Shown here: positions 60,753 through 64,000 of the stretch, one piece after another
Numbering within the stretch: the first letter of the stretch is position 1
Layout: every line of letters begins with the position of its first letter
Origin: Tardiphaga sp.
Lineage (GTDB): Bacteria > Pseudomonadota > Alphaproteobacteria > Rhizobiales > Xanthobacteraceae
NCBI GenBank assembly: GCA_030147505.1
Contig: JASBVG010000062.1
Location: 1-64,000, forward strand
Length of the DNA: 64,000 nucleotides
Direction of reading: 5' to 3'
Notes under the pieces: generated by a model
What the model was told of the DNA's origin: nothing
Databases searched by the model: none
What the model saw: only the letters and a program-made list of their open reading frames with translations
Made by a program: the position numbers and the translations under genes

Positions 60753-61871
60753 ATGCCGGAGGGCGATAGTAACAACGGCAAACCGAACGGTAGCACCAAC
60801 CTGCCTGCGGTGGTCCATGACGGCGAGGTCATTCGCCCCGCCGCGGAGAATTGGCTGACGCGCGCGATCCGCTCGCTGTTCGGATGGAAGACCGGATCGG
60901 TACGCGCCGATCTGCAGGTGGTGCTCGATGCCTCCGAGCCGGAAGAGACCGGCTTCTCCACCGTCGAGCGCACGATGCTGCGCAACATACTCGGCCTCAA
61001 CGAACGCCGCATCGCCGATGTAATGGTGCACCGCTCCGACATCGTCGCGGTGAAGCAGGATATTTCTCTCGGCGAGTTGATGAGCCTGTTCGAGAGCGCC
61101 GGTCATTCGCGCCTCGTCGTCTATAACGAGACGCTCGACGACCCCGTGGGCATCGTCCATATCCGCGACCTGCTCGGCTATATGACCATCACGGCGCGGG
61201 CCGAGCCCAAGCCGACCGCTGCCAAGCGCAAGAAGCCGCTGCCTGCGGGCCTCGACCTGCGCGCCGTCGATCTCGCACAGACTGTCGCAGAGACCGGCAT
61301 CATCCGCAAACTGCTTTATGTGCCGCCCTCCATGCGCGCCATCGACCTGCTGGCGCAGATGCAGGCCGCGCGCCTCCATCTGGCGCTGGTCGTAGACGAA
61401 TATGGCGGCACCGACGGCCTCGTCTCCATCGAGGATATCGTCGAGCAGATCGTCGGCGAGATCGATGACGAACACGACAGCGAGGAGCCGCCTTCGATCG
61501 TCAAGCAGGGCGACTATTTCATCGCGGATGCCCGCACCAGTCTTGACGATGCGCGCAAGCTGATCGGCCAGGATTTTGAAACCGGCGAAGACGGCGAGGA
61601 TGTCGAAACGCTGGGGGGCTATATCGTCACCCATGTCGGCCGCCTGCCGGTGCGCGGCGAAGTGATCGCCGGCCCCGGCGAATTCGAAATCGAAGTGCTC
61701 GATGCCGATCCGCGCCGCGTCAAGCGGCTGCGCATCGGCCCTCGCAAGGAGCGACCTGCTCCGCGCGTCCGTGAACCGCGCAAGCGCGGCGCCGCGCCCG
61801 ACACCGCCAGTTCGCAATCGACCGATCCAGCGAATCCGCCCCCCTCCGGAGACAGCGCGGGAACGCCGTGA
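60753..61871 (+). CDS. CorC/HlyC-family protein with CBS pair
   Basis: A 372-residue cytoplasmic protein. The N-terminal region (ERTMLRNILGLNERRIADVMVHRSDIVAV) leads into two CBS repeats (about residues 100-230, VVDEYGGTDGLVSIEDIVEQIVGEI), then the CorC_HlyC transporter-associated domain (about 250-330, ETLGGYIVTHVGRLPVRGE) and a basic Pro/Arg-rich tail. The family is linked to Mg2+/Co2+ efflux or membrane adaptation. Its stop overlaps the GTG start of lnt. Confidence 0.93.
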   Translation: MPEGDSNNGKPNGSTNLPAVVHDGEVIRPAAENWLTRAIRSLFGWKTGSVRADLQVVLDASEPEETGFSTVERTMLRNILGLNERRIADVMVHRSDIVAVKQDISLGELMSLFESAGHSRLVVYNETLDDPVGIVHIRDLLGYMTITARAEPKPTAAKRKKPLPAGLDLRAVDLAQTVAETGIIRKLLYVPPSMRAIDLLAQMQAARLHLALVVDEYGGTDGLVSIEDIVEQIVGEIDDEHDSEEPPSIVKQGDYFIADARTSLDDARKLIGQDFETGEDGEDVETLGGYIVTHVGRLPVRGEVIAGPGEFEIEVLDADPRRVKRLRIGPRKERPAPRVREPRKRGAAPDTASSQSTDPANPPPSGDSAGTP

Positions 61872-63475
61872 TCCCCAAGCAGCTACGTAATATCGCACTC
61901 AGCATCATTCTTGCGTGGGGCTGGAAGCGCGCCGCCATCGCCTTCCTCGCCGGTGCCGCCTCATCGCTGGCGATGGCGCCGTTCAATGCGTGGCCGATCC
62001 TCTTCATCACATTCCCGGTCGTCGTCTGGCTGATCGATGGCGCTGCCGCCGGCAAGATGCGGGGCATTCCTGCTGCCGCCATGGCCGGCTGGTGGTTCGG
62101 CTTCGGCTATTTCGTGCCCGGCCTCTACTGGATCGGCTATGCGTTTCTCGTCGATGCGGAGACATTCGCATGGCTGCTGCCAGCAGCCATCTGCGGGTTA
62201 CCCGCCTATCTCGCGCTGTACTCGGCGCTCGGCTTCGCGATCGCACGGCTGCTCTGGACGAAGGATGCCTCGCGCGTGCTTGCGCTTGCGGCCAGTCTCA
62301 CCATTGGCGAGTGGCTGCGCGGGCATATGCTCACCGGCTTTCCGTGGAATGCGTTCGGCTATGCGCTGACCGAGCCGCTGGCGTTGGCACAAACCATGTC
62401 GCTGGTCGGCCTGTGGGGCATGACATTCCTCGCCGTCGCGATCTTCGCATCTCCCGCAGCACTGATCGACAGCCGCTCGCGCACGCAGCGGCCGTGGCTT
62501 GCGCCGGTGCTCGCAGTATCGCTGCTCATCGCGATGGGCGCCTATGGCGCCATCCGGCTCGGAAACACGCCGACGCAATTCGTCGCCAATGTGAAGCTGC
62601 GCATCATGCAGCCTGCGATCTCGCAGGACAAACGCTTCAACTATTCCGCCAAGGCGGATGTGATGAGCAAATATCTCGCGCTGTCCGACCGTTCGACAGG
62701 CCCCGAGAATAGCGGCGTCGGCTCGGCCAACGTGCTGATCTGGCCGGAGTCGGCCTTCCCATTCTTCCTGTCGCGCGAAGCCGATGCTATGGCGCAGATC
62801 GCCGATCTCCTGCCGAAGGGCACCGTGCTGATCACCGGCGCCGTGCGGCCGCCGGATCAACCGCCGGGCACGCGCGTGACGCGCGCCTATAATTCGATCT
62901 TCGTGATCGATCATGACGGCACGTTCCTGTCGGTTTATGACAAGCTGCATCTGGTACCGTTCGGCGAATATCTACCATTCCAGAATACGCTCGAGAAAAT
63001 CGGCCTGCAGCAACTCACCAAGGTGCATGGCGGCTTCATTCCGGGCACACGGCGCAAGCCAATGAATGTACCCGGTGCGCCACCGATGCTGCCGCTGATC
63101 TGCTACGAGGCCGTGTTTCCCGATGACATCGTGATCCGGAACGACCGCCCGGGCTGGATCGTGAATCTCACCAATGATGGCTGGTTCGGCATTTCCACCG
63201 GCCCCTATCAGCATCTCCAGCAGAGCCGGATTCGCGCGATTGAAGAAGGACTTCCGCTGGTTCGTGCTGCGAATACCGGGATTTCGGTCGTCGTCGATCC
63301 TGTCGGCCGCATCGTCGCGCAGCTCGGCCTTGGCGTCGAAGGCATTCTCGATTCTCGCCTGCCTGCGGCGATTCAGCCCACTTTTTACGCGAAGACCGGC
63401 GATCTTCCCGCAGCGATTGGTATCGCACTGGCGATCGTTTTTCTGGCCCGCCGCCGGGCGAAATCCCGCGGCTGA
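61868..63475 (+). CDS. lnt: Apolipoprotein N-acyltransferase
   Basis: Inner-membrane enzyme that adds the third acyl chain to lipoproteins. The 535-residue product has about six N-terminal helices, a nitrilase-like periplasmic domain and a last C-terminal helix (AIGIALAIVFLARR). The catalytic triad is visible: Glu294 (WPESAFPF), Lys359 (YDKLHLVPFGEY) and Cys412 (ICYEAVFP). GTG 61868 overlaps the corC stop. It ends the phoH-ybeY-corC-lnt block, an order widely kept in Alphaproteobacteria. Confidence 0.97.
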   Translation: MIPKQLRNIALSIILAWGWKRAAIAFLAGAASSLAMAPFNAWPILFITFPVVVWLIDGAAAGKMRGIPAAAMAGWWFGFGYFVPGLYWIGYAFLVDAETFAWLLPAAICGLPAYLALYSALGFAIARLLWTKDASRVLALAASLTIGEWLRGHMLTGFPWNAFGYALTEPLALAQTMSLVGLWGMTFLAVAIFASPAALIDSRSRTQRPWLAPVLAVSLLIAMGAYGAIRLGNTPTQFVANVKLRIMQPAISQDKRFNYSAKADVMSKYLALSDRSTGPENSGVGSANVLIWPESAFPFFLSREADAMAQIADLLPKGTVLITGAVRPPDQPPGTRVTRAYNSIFVIDHDGTFLSVYDKLHLVPFGEYLPFQNTLEKIGLQQLTKVHGGFIPGTRRKPMNVPGAPPMLPLICYEAVFPDDIVIRNDRPGWIVNLTNDGWFGISTGPYQHLQQSRIRAIEEGLPLVRAANTGISVVVDPVGRIVAQLGLGVEGILDSRLPAAIQPTFYAKTGDLPAAIGIALAIVFLARRRAKSRG

Positions 63476-63752
63476 TCAGTATCTCAAGTATCCTAGATGG
63501 TTAGGACCGTTCGTACCGGCATTGATATTTGGCACGATGCCTAAGCCTGATGGCTTTATGAGCTAGCTTTGTTAGCCTCAGTTCTCGCTATTTGAGAAAT
63601 TAAGTATCTCGGCTTCCAAATTTTCTACTTAGGAAGATTTACGCCGCTGCTATATAGTCTATTAGGATACCGTCGGCTCGCCACTGATGCCGACCTGCGA
63701 CGGACATCTTCTCTGCTCCGTCTCACCCATTTTGTGACCAGGAGTATGTGAG
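63476..63752. other. A+T-rich intergenic region before the XRE regulator
   Basis: No gene is recognised in 277 bp. The composition is clearly lower in G+C than all flanking genes. It presumably holds the regulator's promoter; no clear -35/-10 pair with standard spacing is identified. Confidence 0.5.
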
Positions 63753-64000
63753 ATGTCGACGAAAGCGCCCAATCCTGTTGACAAATATGTCGGCAGCCGT
63801 GTGCGCATGCGCCGTATTATGCTGGGCATGAGTCAGGAGAAGCTGGGCGAAGCGCTCGGACTCACATTTCAGCAGGTCCAGAAATACGAGAAGGGCACCA
63901 ACCGCGTCGGTGCCAGCCGCCTGCAACAGATCTCGGAAATCCTGCAAGTCCCGGTCTCCTTCCTGTTCGAAGGTGGCCCCGGTGCTATCGAAACCAGCAA
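63753..64000 (+). CDS. XRE-family helix-turn-helix regulator, truncated by the window end
   Basis: Eighty-two residues are visible, starting MSTKAPNPVDKYVGSRVRMRR. The HTH is clear: MLGMSQEKLGEALGLTFQQVQKYEKGTNRVGASRL (helix 2 SQEKLGEAL, recognition helix TFQQVQKYEKG), then LQQISEILQVPVSFLFEG. AGGAG lies eight bases before ATG 63753. The 3' end is outside the window. An XRE regulator of this type commonly lies between lnt and metK in this bacterial group; metK would be expected next. Confidence 0.93.
   Translation, partial: MSTKAPNPVDKYVGSRVRMRRIMLGMSQEKLGEALGLTFQQVQKYEKGTNRVGASRLQQISEILQVPVSFLFEGGPGAIETS

Noticed and set aside
1..64000. CRISPR arrays, tRNA/rRNA genes, prophage, transposases
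   Set aside because: Looked for regularly spaced repeats, tRNA-like cloverleaf ends, integrases and transposase motifs; none was recognised.

Overview
This is a gene-dense, high-G+C window of about 54 protein genes (two of them broken) with no rRNA, tRNA, CRISPR array or recognisable insertion sequence. Gene families and gene order point to an alphaproteobacterium of the Bradyrhizobium/Rhodopseudomonas group (Nitrobacteraceae). The strongest indication is the core block murJ-trpS-usp-nfu...tsaB-rimI-fur-HAD-miaB-phoH-ybeY-corC-lnt-XRE at the right end, together with short hairpin-forming intergenic repeats of the kind common in that family. The assignment is by recognition, not by database search.

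Left part (1-10.6 kb): a broken DUF1080 gene remnant, pirin, purC, a SulP transporter fused to STAS and cyclic-nucleotide domains, gabD, a small unknown protein, a serine beta-lactamase-fold hydrolase, hppD with a divergent Lrp/AsnC regulator and a perfect 10-3-10 inverted repeat between them, and a quorum-quenching-type lactonase homologue.

Envelope locus (10.9-19.2 kb): the most unusual region. A caspase-fold/TPR protein, an OmpA-like protein, a first periplasmic adaptor, an RND permease and a second periplasmic adaptor lie on one strand. A second caspase-fold protein converges on them. Both caspase-fold proteins have Tyr and Ser where the catalytic His and Cys should be. Both adaptors lack the usual alpha-hairpin and share two similarly placed cysteines. 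No outer-membrane factor is present. Next comes a protein with a PDCDTTA motif resembling class II terpene cyclases, then an ExoI-like nuclease and an LssY-C-like membrane protein.

Middle (23-48 kb): mostly metabolic and transport genes. These are an aminotransferase, two MFS transporters, a PRC-barrel protein, a three-gene debranching enzyme / ABC exporter / glycosyltransferase group with two divergent EcfG-like promoters, a CPA1 Na+/H+ antiporter broken by an apparent internal deletion, an SDR, a flavin disulfide oxidoreductase, a GST, two molybdopterin oxidoreductases around an Old Yellow Enzyme, a GMC oxidoreductase, a CaiB/racemase-type enzyme and a PfkB kinase.

Right part (48.8-64 kb): conserved housekeeping genes for peptidoglycan lipid flipping, tRNA charging and modification, Fe-S delivery, ribosome maturation and lipoprotein acylation, with overlapping starts and stops suggesting translational coupling. 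A soluble three-PAS chemotaxis receptor interrupts this block. Three copies of a hairpin repeat (about 44.4, 52.3 and 53.0 kb) lie between genes here.
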